The notes: generated by a model not told the origin, from the letters alone. A DNA stretch of 64,000 bases from Prado023 sp963714995 (GCA_963714995.1 CAVQQP010000001.1:174553-238552), one strand, 5' to 3'; positions 37,110 through 46,632 are shown, counted from the stretch's first letter. Numbers and translations are program-made.

Positions 37110-40100
37110 TCAGGCATTGGGACGGACCAGCGGGAACAGGATGGTGTCGCGGATGCCCAGTCCGGTGAGGTTCATGACCAGCCGGTCGATGCCCAGACCC
37201 ATGCCGCCGGTCGGGGGCATGCCGTACTCGAGGGCCAGCAGGAAGTCCTCGTCGACCTGCATCGCCTCGGCGTCCCCAGCAGCGGCGAGCAGGGACTGGG
37301 CGACGAACCGCTCGCGCTGGTCGATCGGGTCGATCAGCTCGGAGTAGGCGGTGCCCTGCTCGGAGCCGAAGATGACCAGGTCCCACTTCTCGGCCAACTG
37401 CGGGTGGGTGCGGTGCACCCGGGTCAGCGGGGCGTTCTCCTTGGGGAAGTCGGTGTAGAACACCGGCGTGGTGGTCTGTCCCTCGCACAGCTCGCCGTAG
37501 AGCTCCTCGAGCAGGAACCCCCACGACAGGTCGGGATCCAGCTCCATGCCGATCCGGTCGGCGTGCCCGCGCAACACCTCCGACGGCGTGTCCAGGGTGA
37601 TCTCCTCGCCGAGAGCCTCGGACACGGCCCGGGTCAGTGATTTCACCGGCCAGTCCCCGGACAGGTCGTACTCGGTGACCTTGCCCTCAGCGTCGGCGTG
37701 CCGGGCGATCGGCGCGCCGTACACCGCGGTCGCCGCCTCCTGGATGATCTGCTGGGTGAGCACGCGCATCGTGTTGTAGTCGCCGTAGGTCTCGTACAGC
37801 TCCAGGGACGTGAACTCCGGGTTGTGCTTGAAGTCCGCGCCCTCGTTGCGGAACTGCTTGCCGATCTCGAACACCTTCTCCATGCCGCCGACGATCAGCC
37901 GCTTGAGGTGCAGCTCGGTGGCGATCCGCAGGTACAGGTCGAGGTCGTAGGCGTTGATGTGCGTCTCGAACGGGCGGGCGTTCGCCCCACCGTGGATCAG
38001 CTGCAGCATGGGGGTCTCGACCTCGACGAAGCCGCGCCGCTCCAGCGAGTCGCGCACGCTTCGCACCACGGTCGTGCGGGTGTAGGCGATCTCGCGGGCC
38101 TCGGGACGGATGATCAGGTCCACGTGACGGGACCGGACGCGGGCCTCCGGGTCGGTCAGGCCCTTGTGCTTGTCGGGAAGGGGCCGCAGCGACTTGCTGG
38201 TCAGGACGAAGGACTCGGCATACACCGACAGCTCCCCGCGCTTGGAGGTGATGACCTCCCCGGTCACCCCGACGTGGTCGCCCAGGTCGATGTCACGCGT
38301 CCAGTGCTCGAGGACCTCCAGGCCGACGCTGTCGAGGGCGACCATCACCTGCAGGTCCCCGGACCCGTCGCGCAACGTCGCGAAGCACAGCTTGCCTCCG
38401 TCGCGCTTGAGCAGGATCCGGCCGGTGACCGAGACCTTGGTCCCGGTCCGCGTGTCCGGCGCCAGCTCGCCAGCCTGCTCGCGGACCTGAGCGAGGGTGT
38501 GCGTACGCGGGTAGCCGACGGGGTAGGGGTCGATGCCGCGCTCCCGCAGCCGGTCGAGCTTCTCGCGACGCACGCGGACCTGCTCGGGCAGGCCCTCGAC
38601 GCTGAGCGCCTCGGCCAGCGCATCGGGCTCCGCGGGGATCTGGGCGGTCACGGCCGCGGCGTACTCCTCACCCGCGCGGTCCAGCGCCCCAGAGCCCGCC
38701 TCGGCACCCGTGCGCCGCAGCAGGCTCAGCGACGGCCGGGTCAGGAACCCCTCCGCGTTTCCCGCGGCCATCCCGACCCGGGGCAGGTCCGAGGCGTACT
38801 CGAAGCAGATCAGCCGGGGCTGCCACTCGGGCAGGTACTTGGCGTTCGAGCGGTACAGCGACTCCAGCTGCCAGTTGCGGCTGGCCAGCACCAGGGCCTG
38901 CCGCCACAGCCGGGCGATCGGACCGGCCCCGATCTCGGCACCTCGCTCGAAGGCCTCCCGGAACATGGCGAAGTTCAGCGACACCCGGGCCACGCCGAAG
39001 GCCCCGGCCCGCTCGGCCAGCGACGAGACCATCAGCTCGACGAGGCCGTTGTCGGCGCTGGGATCGCGGCGCATCAGGTCCAGCGACAGCCCGTTGCGTC
39101 CCCACGGCACGAAGCTGAGGAATCCCCGCAGGTCACCCTCGGAGTCACGCGCCTCGACCAGCACGCAGTCACCGTCCAGCGGGTCACCGAGCCGGCCCAG
39201 CGCCATCGAGAACCCGCGCTCGTCGCCGCCGTCCCCGCGCCAGCTGGCGGCGGAGGAGTCCAGCTCGTCGAACCGTGCCGGATCGAGGCTGGCGTGGCGG
39301 CTGACCCGCGTGGTGTAGCCGCGTCGCTGCAGGCGATGCGCCGCCTGGCGCACCGGCTTCATGCCCGGGCCGTTCAACGAGAACGCGCGCATGTCCAGGA
39401 TCGCCTCGTCGCCGATCTCCCAGGCCTCGAGGCCAGCCTCTGTGTAGGCGGCCGCCCCCTCCTCGCCGGCGCCCATCACCGCCAACGACCAGCCGTTGGC
39501 CCGCGCCTGCGCCCGCCACGCGCCGATCGCCGCACCCCAGCGGGTCGGGTCGCCCATCGGGTTGCCGCTGGCCAAGCACACCGACCCGAACACCCGGTAG
39601 GAGATACCAGCCCGCGCCGTTGCGGGGTCCCCGGAGTCCCACACCACCGACTTGTCCCGGCGCGTCGCGAAGTAGCCCAGCGAGTCGGTCTCCCCGAACT
39701 CGCGCAGCAGGGTGCGCACCCGCGCCTCGTCGGCCGCGTCCAGGGTGTGCGTGTGCCTCGGTGCCCGGAACAGCAGGTAGGCCGAGCCGAGCACGGTGGC
39801 TGCCCCCATCAGCCCGATCACCAGATTCACCCACAACGGCGCGGTGACGTCGACGTCCAGACCCTGCAACCCGATATCCCCGAACAGCCCGCTGAGCACG
39901 CGCACCCCGGCCTGGCCGACGTCCGGCGCCGACCCGAAGCGGTCGATCAGGGTGGCCCCGACCAGGACGGTCACGAACCCACCCACCAGGAACACCACGA
40001 GCGCGATCAGGCCGTTGCCGCGCACGGTCCGCGCCACGAACTGCGGCTTGACCCGCACCGCCAGCACCAGCACAGCGCCCATCAGCACCAGGCCGACGAC

Positions 40101-40505
40101 CTGAAGCCAGTGGCCATCGCCCATCGCCAGCTCGAGGACCCGATCGAGCTCGGGCAGGCCGATCAGCCAGATGACCATGATCCACCACGCCGCCCGCAGC
40201 CGGCGGAGCAGCCCGACGCCGACCACCGCAAGCATCGAGGCGTACACCAGGTTCGGCACGATCGGGATGGTCAGCATGGACACGACGTCGTTGGGCTCGT
40301 CGAAGTAGCGACGCAGGGGCGGGACGAGCGCGGCGACGAGGGCCAGCGCCGAGAAGCCGAAGAGTGCCGCCGCGAACCGGTCCGGCCACCGGTCATCGAG
40401 CATGGCGCGCTGGCTCCGGGGGCGGGCGCCACCGATGTCCTCGGCGCGGGCCGGTCCCTCAGGAAGCCGCGCGGAGTCGGACGCGGCAGCGGTCTCAGTC
40501 GACAT
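37110..40505 (-). CDS. lysX: Bifunctional lysyl-phosphatidylglycerol synthase / lysyl-tRNA synthetase
   Basis: 1131-residue fusion typical of actinomycetes. Residues about 25-250 form six to seven membrane helices; about 260-560 are the MprF-type aminoacyl-PG synthase domain (GSVCLASGNPMGDPTRWGAA, GFLSFVPWGRNGLSLDLMRR). A linker leads to an OB-fold anticodon-binding domain (VSVTGRILLKRDGGKLCFAT) and a class II LysRS core: RRGFVEVETPMLQLIHGGAN, IGKQFRNEGADFKHNPEFTS and GMGLGIDRLVMNLTGL. It charges lysine and moves it to membrane phosphatidylglycerol, lowering surface charge and giving resistance to cationic peptides. The ATG at 40505 follows GGAAG. A palindrome at 40635 lies in its promoter region. 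Confidence 0.95.
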   Translation of the reverse strand: MSTETAAASDSARLPEGPARAEDIGGARPRSQRAMLDDRWPDRFAAALFGFSALALVAALVPPLRRYFDEPNDVVSMLTIPIVPNLVYASMLAVVGVGLLRRLRAAWWIMVIWLIGLPELDRVLELAMGDGHWLQVVGLVLMGAVLVLAVRVKPQFVARTVRGNGLIALVVFLVGGFVTVLVGATLIDRFGSAPDVGQAGVRVLSGLFGDIGLQGLDVDVTAPLWVNLVIGLMGAATVLGSAYLLFRAPRHTHTLDAADEARVRTLLREFGETDSLGYFATRRDKSVVWDSGDPATARAGISYRVFGSVCLASGNPMGDPTRWGAAIGAWRAQARANGWSLAVMGAGEEGAAAYTEAGLEAWEIGDEAILDMRAFSLNGPGMKPVRQAAHRLQRRGYTTRVSRHASLDPARFDELDSSAASWRGDGGDERGFSMALGRLGDPLDGDCVLVEARDSEGDLRGFLSFVPWGRNGLSLDLMRRDPSADNGLVELMVSSLAERAGAFGVARVSLNFAMFREAFERGAEIGAGPIARLWRQALVLASRNWQLESLYRSNAKYLPEWQPRLICFEYASDLPRVGMAAGNAEGFLTRPSLSLLRRTGAEAGSGALDRAGEEYAAAVTAQIPAEPDALAEALSVEGLPEQVRVRREKLDRLRERGIDPYPVGYPRTHTLAQVREQAGELAPDTRTGTKVSVTGRILLKRDGGKLCFATLRDGSGDLQVMVALDSVGLEVLEHWTRDIDLGDHVGVTGEVITSKRGELSVYAESFVLTSKSLRPLPDKHKGLTDPEARVRSRHVDLIIRPEAREIAYTRTTVVRSVRDSLERRGFVEVETPMLQLIHGGANARPFETHINAYDLDLYLRIATELHLKRLIVGGMEKVFEIGKQFRNEGADFKHNPEFTSLELYETYGDYNTMRVLTQQIIQEAATAVYGAPIARHADAEGKVTEYDLSGDWPVKSLTRAVSEALGEEITLDTPSEVLRGHADRIGMELDPDLSWGFLLEELYGELCEGQTTTPVFYTDFPKENAPLTRVHRTHPQLAEKWDLVIFGSEQGTAYSELIDPIDQRERFVAQSLLAAAGDAEAMQVDEDFLLALEYGMPPTGGMGLGIDRLVMNLTGLGIRDTILFPLVRPNA

Positions 40506-40634
40506 TCGGTACTTCCTTCGCGTCATCTCGCAGTCGGCCGGCTGGGCGCGGGCAGGCATGGTGGGCCACAAGCATGCGGGTAGCAGCACAGTCAGGGTAG
40601 GGCGCTGCGCAGGCCCCGCGGCATCTGAGCGACG

Positions 40635-40647
40635 TGTAACGGTTACA
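40635..40647. promoter_or_regulatory. Palindrome TGTAACGGTTACA in the lysX/APC-permease gap
   Basis: A 13-bp palindrome with six-base arms lies between the divergent lysX and amino-acid permease genes. The same sequence with one change recurs at 46570-46582 before the sortase operon. The form is that of a dimeric repressor site, but I cannot name the regulator. Confidence 0.5.
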
Positions 40648-40801
40648 GGGCGGATTGCGCTGGCCAGTGGGCCACAGTGCAGCCACAGTGCAGCCAGGAA
40701 CGGTCCACGCAGGTCGTGGCCCGACACCCCCTGGGCCCTCCCACGCCCTGGTGACTGACCACGAGCCGAGCAGCCCAGCCCCTGGGTGGAACGGAGTCAC
40801 G

Positions 40802-42244
40802 ATGACCGAGCACGTGGGCCTCGGCCCGGCCGAGCAGACCGACCCCGACGGGCACGCCGCCGACCACGCCGCAGAGCCAGGAGGCTCACTCGGGCTGCCG
40901 CAGGCGACCTCGCTGGTGCTGGGCACGATCATCGGGGTCGGGGTGTTCACCCTGCCGGCCTCGCTGGCGTCGTACGGTCCGATCAGCCTCGTGGCCCTGG
41001 GCCTGACCACGGTGGGTGCGGTGGCTCTGGCGTTGATGTTCGCGTCGCTGAGCCGCCGGATGCCCGCCGATGGCGGCCCGTACGCCTACGCCCGGGTTGC
41101 GTTCGGGAACCTGGTCGGCTTCTCGAACGCCTGGCTGTACTGGATCACCACGTGGGGCGGCAACGCGGCGATCGCGACCGGGTGGGTGCTCTACGTCGAG
41201 ACCTTCATCAACAAGGGCCAGGCCACATGGGCCACGATCGCCCTGACCCTGGCCGGCATCTGGGCGGCCACGGCCATCAACCTGCGTGGCGTGCGCAGCA
41301 TGGGCACCATCCAGCTGTGGACCTCGATCCTGAAGTTCATCCCGCTGCTGTTCATCGCCACCGTCGGGCTGTTCTACATCGACACCGACAACTTCGCGGT
41401 GTGGAACCTCAGCGGTCAGGGCGTCTGGCAGGCCATCGGCGGGGCGATGGCCCTGTGCCTGTTCTCCTACATCGGCGTCGAGTCGGCGTCAGTGGCCGCG
41501 GCGAAGGTCCGCGACCCGCAGCGCAACGTGCCGCGGGCCACGATCCTGGGCACGCTGCTGTCGGCCGGCGTCTACCTGCTGTCGCTCGTGGCGGTCTTCG
41601 GGATCATCCCCAACGCCGAGCTGCAGCAGACGACCGCCCCGTTCGCCACCGCCGCCGAGACAATGTTCGGCGTGGCCTGGGCCGGTTCGCTGATGGCCCT
41701 GGTCGTGGTGATCTCCGGCTTCGGCGCCCTCAACGGGTGGACCATGCTGGCTGGTGAGATGCCCTTCGCGGCAGCATCAGACGGGCTGTTCCCGGAGCAC
41801 TTCGGGCGGGTCTCCCGCCGTGGCGTCCCGGCCTTCGGAATCGTCGTGTCGGCGATCCTGGCCACGGCGGCGGTCCTGCTGTCACACCTCGGAGCCGCCG
41901 GCATCACCGTGTTCAACACCCTGGTCCTCATGACCGGCATCACCGGCGCGATCCCGTACGCGTTCTCGGCGATGGCCCAGATCAAGTGGCGCATCGCCGA
42001 CGGGCGGGCCATCACCCGCGGTCGGATGGTCCGCGACGTCGGGATCGCCGCGGTCGCCCTGGTCTTCTCGGTGCTGTTCATCGTCTACTCCACGAACGGG
42101 GATGCCGAGGGCCTGGCCCGCTACGAGCCGTTCCTGTTCGCCCTGGGCGCCTACCTGATCGGCCTGCCCGTGTACTGGTACAACCGCGGACGCATGACCG
42201 CACCCGGCCCGGTACCGCCCCCTGTCGAGGCACGCGCCTCATGA
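40802..42244 (+). CDS. APC-superfamily amino-acid permease or antiporter
   Basis: 480-residue, 12-helix permease related to basic amino acid/polyamine antiporters (ArcD/PotE-like). SLVLGTIIGVGVFTLPASLA is the conserved first helix; PADGGPYAYARVAFGNLVGF and ALCLFSYIGVESASVAAAKV are family signatures in helices 3 and 6. The ATG at 40802 begins a 33-residue hydrophilic leader. Divergent from lysX, which uses lysine, so lysine or arginine exchange is an attractive but unproven cargo. Its stop overlaps the start of the next gene. Confidence 0.87.
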   Translation: MTEHVGLGPAEQTDPDGHAADHAAEPGGSLGLPQATSLVLGTIIGVGVFTLPASLASYGPISLVALGLTTVGAVALALMFASLSRRMPADGGPYAYARVAFGNLVGFSNAWLYWITTWGGNAAIATGWVLYVETFINKGQATWATIALTLAGIWAATAINLRGVRSMGTIQLWTSILKFIPLLFIATVGLFYIDTDNFAVWNLSGQGVWQAIGGAMALCLFSYIGVESASVAAAKVRDPQRNVPRATILGTLLSAGVYLLSLVAVFGIIPNAELQQTTAPFATAAETMFGVAWAGSLMALVVVISGFGALNGWTMLAGEMPFAAASDGLFPEHFGRVSRRGVPAFGIVVSAILATAAVLLSHLGAAGITVFNTLVLMTGITGAIPYAFSAMAQIKWRIADGRAITRGRMVRDVGIAAVALVFSVLFIVYSTNGDAEGLARYEPFLFALGAYLIGLPVYWYNRGRMTAPGPVPPPVEARAS

Positions 42245-43101
42245 ACCTGGCCCTGCTGGCGGCAGCCGGGATCGCCCTGAGCTACGGCCTGGCCACGGTC
42301 CTGCAGTCGGTGGGCGCCAAGAGCACGACCACCAGCGAGGGCCTGGATCCGGGTCTGCTGGTCCGGCTGCTGCGCTCGGTGCCGTACCTGGTCGGGCTGG
42401 CACTCGACGGCGCCGGGTTCCTGCTCACCGTGGTCGCCCTGCAGTCGCTGCCCCTGTTCGTGGTCGAGGCGTTCACGGCCGGTGCGCTCGCGGTCACCGC
42501 CGTCGCTGCTGCGACGTGGCTGAAGATCCCGCTGTCCCGCGGGGAATGGATCGGGGTCGGGGCTGTCGTCGCCGGGCTCGTGGCGCTGGGGCTCTCGGCA
42601 GGTGCCGACGAGGATGTGGCCCTGGAGACCTGGGCCAAGTGGCTGCCCCTGGGAGTCGCGCTGGTCCTGCTGCTCGTCACCATCCCGGCAGCCCGGATCC
42701 ATGGCCGAGCAGGGGTCACCGTGCTCGGCGCCCTGGCCGGCTTCGGCTTCGGCCTGGTGGGCATCGCCACCCGCACCCTGGAGAGCCCGATCACCGTGAC
42801 GGGACTGCTCACCGACCCCTCGACCTACGGCATCATCGCCTCCGGCGGCCTGGCCCTGCTGGCCCTGGCCACCGCGCTGCAACGCGGCGGGGTCACCCAG
42901 GCCACCGCCGCCATGGTGGTCGCCGAGACCGTGATCCCCTCAGCCATCGGCCTGGCCTTCCTCGGCGACCGGATCAGGCCCGGCTGGGAGGCAGTCGCCG
43001 GCATCGGGCTCATCGTGGCAATCGGCGGCGCCGTCGCCCTCTCCCGGTTGGGTGAGATCCCCGCCGAGCCCGAACCAGCCGCGTCCCCCGAGCCGGCCTG
43101 A
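42241..43101 (+). CDS. DMT-like ten-helix membrane protein
   Basis: 286-residue integral membrane protein resembling small drug/metabolite transporters (MNLALLAAAGIALSYGLATV, LPLFVVEAFTAGALAVTAVA, ATAAMVVAETVIPSAIGLAF). The ATG overlaps the stop of the APC permease (ATGA), so the pair is translationally coupled and may act together. The C-terminal tail EPEPAASPEPA is encoded by the left end of a ~115-bp repeat found again at 46.6 kb. The cargo is unknown. Confidence 0.78.
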   Translation: MNLALLAAAGIALSYGLATVLQSVGAKSTTTSEGLDPGLLVRLLRSVPYLVGLALDGAGFLLTVVALQSLPLFVVEAFTAGALAVTAVAAATWLKIPLSRGEWIGVGAVVAGLVALGLSAGADEDVALETWAKWLPLGVALVLLLVTIPAARIHGRAGVTVLGALAGFGFGLVGIATRTLESPITVTGLLTDPSTYGIIASGGLALLALATALQRGGVTQATAAMVVAETVIPSAIGLAFLGDRIRPGWEAVAGIGLIVAIGGAVALSRLGEIPAEPEPAASPEPA

Positions 43102-43180
43102 TCGCCTCACCTCACGCGCCGTCCGCCTCGGTGGCACCTGTCAGGGAGTCCAGGCCGCCGGGTGACGTGGCGGTCTGGTC
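43065..43180 (+). repeat. Direct repeat, copy A (flanks the sortase cassette)
   Basis: 116 bases about 92% identical, in the same orientation, to 46587-46701. On the minus strand it encodes the last residues of the DUF2127 protein (here DQTATSPGGLDSLTGATEADGA before a stop at 43112), with no gene body attached, so this copy is a gene fragment. On the plus strand it encodes the tail of the DMT-like protein. Confidence 0.85.
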
Positions 43181-43270
43181 CGCCCTCGGCCGACCGCGCC
43201 CAGCGACCCGAGCCGCATCGACGGCGACCGGCCGGTCGTCACGATCCGCAAACGCCGCCCGCACATACGA

Positions 43271-43307
43271 GAGGGTGGGTGGTGCCCCGTCGGCTCCACC
43301 CACCCTC
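43271..43307. terminator. Hairpin between DMT-like gene and surface-protein gene
   Basis: A perfect 12-bp inverted repeat, GAGGGTGGGTGG with its complement and a 13-base loop, sits between two genes that end towards each other (stops at 43101 and 43326). It probably works as a bidirectional terminator. Confidence 0.65.
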
Positions 43308-43325
43308 AGCTAGGGACGCATCCCG

Positions 43326-45238
43326 TCAGGGGGTGGCCTCGCCGGAGCCCTCCTCCTCGTCAGCCCCGCGCCGCGCGACAGCGGCGAGGCCTGCTCCGGC
43401 GGCCATGAGCGCCGCGGCGATACCTGCGATCAGGCCAGTCTCCCCGGCACCGGTGTGCGCCAGCTCGCTGGGCCCACCGGTCGTCTGCGCCTCGGTCGAG
43501 CCTTCGGCGCGGTGCGTCGCTGCCCGAGTGGTACGTCCCACCCTGGTGCGTGCCGGCCTGCGTGGTGCCCGAGAGATCCGTCCCGGCATGGGTTCCAGTC
43601 TCGGTCGTGCTGGGCGTCGACGTAGCAGACTCCGTCGTCGAGGCGGTCACCGTCCCGCCCAGGGCGATTGACGTTCCGTCCGTGGCCGCAGGGGTCTGCG
43701 TGCCCACACCAGGGGTTGAATCCCCGCCCGGCACCGATTGCGGGGTCGGCAGATCCGGCTTCGGCAACGGCGGGGTCACCACCGGACCCTGCACCGGGGG
43801 CGTCACCACCGGAGGCGTCACCACCGGGGTCGGCAGATCCGGCTTCGGCAACGGCGGGGTCACCACCGGACCCTGCACCGGGGGCGTCACCACCGGAGGC
43901 GTCACCACCGGGGTCGGCACATCCGGCTTCGGCAACGGCGGGGTCACCACCGGACCCTGCACCGGGGGCGTCACCACCGGAGGCGTCACCACCGGGGTCG
44001 GCAGATCCGGCTTCGGCAACGGCGGGGTCACCACCGGACCCTGCACCGGGGGCGTCACCACCGGAGGCGTCACCACCGGGGTCGGCAGATCCGGCTTCGG
44101 CAACGGCGGGGTCACCACCGGACCCTGCACCGGGGGCGTCACCACCGGAGGCGTCACCACCGGGGTCGGCAGCGTCCGGCTTCGGCTCGTCCGGCTTCGG
44201 CTGATCCGGCTTCGGCAACTCCGGCGTCTGTGTGTCGGTCGATCCGGAACCCCCTTGGTCGTGCTTCCACCACGCAGCCCCATGGTCCACGTTGCCTTGC
44301 TTGTTTTCCGTTGCCTGCCCCGCGTGGTGGGCCGCGGGGGCTGCGGCTGGGGCCGGCTCGGCTGCCAGGGCCGCCGGCGCAGCTACCGCGCCCAAGCCGG
44401 CAACGGCCGTGATGCCCAGGGCGACACCGGCTGCGATCCGCGCCGCCGCCCCCGAGCCGTAGACCAGTTGGACACCGTCGAAGACGGCGATGACATCACC
44501 CGGGAACTTCTCGAGGAGCTCGACGACGGCAGCGGGATTTCCCTGCGCGACGCTCTTGGCCGGCAGCTCACCGGGGCGCAGCAGGGACTTGCCTCCGGGG
44601 GCGTCGAGGACCGGGTGCACGACGGCGCCGAACGCCCCACCCAGGACGCGCTGCAACGGCGAGGGATCGCTGAGTCGTTCCACCTCGACCCCGGACTCCG
44701 CGATGTACCGCTCGGCGACTTCGACGGCCTCCGGGGTGCGTGGTGCCCTCAGCTCGGTCGGGGCGATCATCGTGACGCTGCGCCCGCTCATCGCGGCGAT
44801 GGCCACGGCGTAGAGGACCCCGTAGCCGGACATGGCCCCGGTCTGGGTCAGCCACGCGACGGGACCGGGGATGCCCTGGTCGCGGAGCACGTGGACGGCA
44901 ACGGAGGGGATCTCGAACTCGGTGGCCGCTGCGGCTCCCTGCAGGGCGCCGGCCACGAAACGTGTGGCGTTCCTCGGTTCGGGCGCCGCGAGCCAGATCA
45001 CCTTGCGCTTGGCGCACTCGATGATCGCCTCTCGGACGTCGGCCACGGCGGGAACGACCTCGACCTCGATCTCGGGGGCGACCCGCGACCACTGAGCCCG
45101 GACGGTGGAGGCATCGGGCTCGCCAGCGAAGGCCACGATGCGGGAGGCGCCGACGGACAGCCGGCGGACGCCGTCATCAGACAGTCGTTCGCCCTGGAAC
45201 AGTCCGACGGGGATGCGGCCGGGATCCTTGACGGTCAT
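43326..45238 (-). CDS. Sortase-anchored protein with cytosolic Usp-like domain and Pro-rich wall-spanning repeats (LAHTG)
   Basis: About 636 residues after removing two inserted bases (near 44172 and 43508). Residues 1-270 look cytosolic, with Rossmann-like Usp segments (SRIVAFAGEPDASTVRAQW, VIWLAAPEPRNATRFVAGAL, IPSVAVHVLRDQGIPGPVAW). One membrane helix follows (AARIAAGVALGITAVAGLGA), then a linker, KPDQPKPDEPKPD, five 28-residue Pro/Val repeats, a Thr/Ser-rich stretch and a C-terminal sorting signal: LAHTG, helix TGLIAGIAAALMAAGAGLAA and tail RRGADEEEGSGEATP. The ATG at 45238 has GAGGAG upstream, so the long N-terminus is real. LAxTG is the class E sortase motif, and such a sortase is two genes upstream. 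The protein could tie the cell wall to a cytosolic sensor domain. Confidence 0.8.
43744..44163 (-). repeat. Five tandem 84-bp repeats in the surface-protein gene
   Basis: Copies start at 43744, 43828, 43912, 43996 and 44080 and are identical except for one base in the 43912 boundary (GCAGATCC to GCACATCC, giving Val for Leu). Each encodes 28 residues of the form LPTPVVTPPVV...LPKPD. The near-identity implies recent expansion or ongoing homogenisation. Copy number may vary between strains. Confidence 0.9.
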
Positions 45239-45295
45239 GCAGGACTCCTCATTGTGGGGGTTGGGATGCGGGTATGCGATGGCTGGGGCCGGTGC

Positions 45296-45472
45296 TCACG
45301 GCGAGGCGGCGGACCCCTGGTCCACCGTGACGTTGAGGAAGGGCAGGTGCTGCTCCGCCCAGGGGAACACCCAGAGGAACAGCACTGTCACGACGGCCAG
45401 GACAAGCAGCACCGCGATCAGCGCCCGGACCACGGTCGGCCCGGGCAGAGCGCGCCAGATGGTGCCGTACAT
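45296..45472 (-). CDS. 58-residue membrane protein between sortase and its substrate
   Basis: Starts MYGTIWRALPGPTVVRALIA and continues into one hydrophobic helix (VLLVLAVVTVLFLWVFPW), then a short extracellular tail ending VTVDQGSAASP. Its ATG lies one base after the sortase stop and its stop is 58 bases before the surface-protein start, so it is inside the operon. Proteins with the same MY-x-LWR-x-LPGP start and WVFPW helix end occur in many actinobacteria, also near class E sortases. The role is unknown; helping the sortase or substrate is a fair guess. Confidence 0.75.
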   Translation of the reverse strand: MYGTIWRALPGPTVVRALIAVLLVLAVVTVLFLWVFPWAEQHLPFLNVTVDQGSAASP

Positions 45473-45473
45473 G

Positions 45474-46203
45474 TCAGGCCCCCTTCAGGGCGGCGGGGCG
45501 CGTGCCCGACGACTTCGCCGTGGTGTCCACCAGGTGCCCCCACCAGATGTAGCGCTCGGTCGATGCCCATCGGGGATTGCAGCTGGTCAGCGTGATCAGG
45601 GCCTCCGTGGGGCTGGCCTCCAGCTCACCCGGGACCGGGTCAATCACCCACACGTCCGACGGGCTGACGATCGTCGCTTCATCCAGCTCGTAGGTGAACC
45701 AGTCCGTCGCCGTCTCGACGACCACCATGTCGCCCTTCTCAAGCTGGTCGATGCTGCGCAGCGGCTCACCGTGCGTGGCCCGGTGCCCAGCAGTCGCGAA
45801 GTTCCCGAGCTCGCCGGGCATGGCGGTCCCCACGTAGTGACCGATCCCCTGCGCAAGCTGATCCGGCCCGACGCCCTGCACCAGCGGCATGGCCCCATAC
45901 CTCGTCGCGCAGCCGGGGGATGTAGACCAGGCCGAACGGTGTGCCGATCTCCGGCTGGTCGGCCGCCGGGGTGGCCTCCCTGGGCCCCTCTGCCGTCGGG
46001 GTCGGCGTTCCCTGGCTCACCCACTGCTCCTGGACCTGCGTGGCGGCCCGCTCCGCGGCCTGCGCTGCGGAGATGTTGGTCCAGATGAGCTGGTAGCCGA
46101 CGAACAACAGCAGGATCAGGCCGACAGTGAACATCAGCTCACCGACCGTGCCCATGAGCCGCCGAGTGTGCCCACCGCGCGGTTTCCGTCCAGTGCTCGT
46201 CAT
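45474..46203 (-). CDS. Class E sortase
   Basis: Membrane-bound cysteine transpeptidase that links LAxTG proteins to the cell wall. The N-terminal helix is GELMFTVGLILLLFVGYQLI; a Thr/Pro-rich linker follows. After one inserted base near 45893 come GHYVGTAMPGELGNFATAGH with the catalytic His, ALITLTSCNPRWASTERYIW with the TLTSC cysteine and the arginine, and a short tail. Corrected length is 242 residues. The ATG at 46203 begins MTSTGRKPRGGHTRR. First gene of a three-gene operon whose last product carries LAHTG. Confidence 0.9.
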
Positions 46204-46632
46204 CGCCGGTCCCGGCTTGCCAGGTCGCTGGGTCGCGCGCTGTGCCTGCCCGCTGCCCGGGTCTCCCCGGGACTCGTCAGGTCGAACCGGTCCCCCGTCG
46301 TGGCGAGTACGCCCATCAGAGGGCGGGGCGCGATGCTCATGTGGGGCTCCGAGTTCGGGGCAGCGTGGACGGGGCACAGGTTAGGGCGACCCTGCCGGAT
46401 CGGCCACGCACTCGTGCCCGTCCACGCCCGCACGTGCCGCGCGGTGGCGAGGACCGCACGCGTGGTGAACAGCGGTGAACCCCCGGCAAAACGGCCTCTG
46501 ACCTGCGGCAGGACTCTCACGTGGGCTTGAGCGGGGACGCCCGGCGGTGGGCTCCAGCGCCCGGTCGGGCGTAACCGTTACACGCCCGAGCCCGAACCAG
46601 CCGCGTCCCCGAGCCGGCATGATCGCCCCGCC
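46204..46632. other. Sortase operon promoter region
   Basis: 429 bases without a convincing gene. It holds the upstream region of the sortase operon, the palindrome at 46570-46582, and the left part of direct-repeat copy B (from 46587). The scattered reading frames here have no recognisable product. Confidence 0.55.
46570..46582. promoter_or_regulatory. Second copy of the TGTAACsGTTACa palindrome
   Basis: CGTAACCGTTACA, the complement of TGTAACGGTTACG, differs at one end base from the site at 40635-40647. It lies about 370 bases upstream of the sortase start and directly beside direct-repeat copy B. Confidence 0.45.

Noticed and set aside
43744..44163. CRISPR array
   Set aside because: The 84-bp repeats are contiguous, without spacers, and keep a reading frame of 28-residue units.
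43550..45595. A long Gly/Val/Thr-rich repeat frame on the plus strand through the surface-protein gene
   Set aside because: It is the antisense of the Pro-rich repeats. The minus frame has a good ribosome site, an LAHTG sorting signal and a sortase partner.
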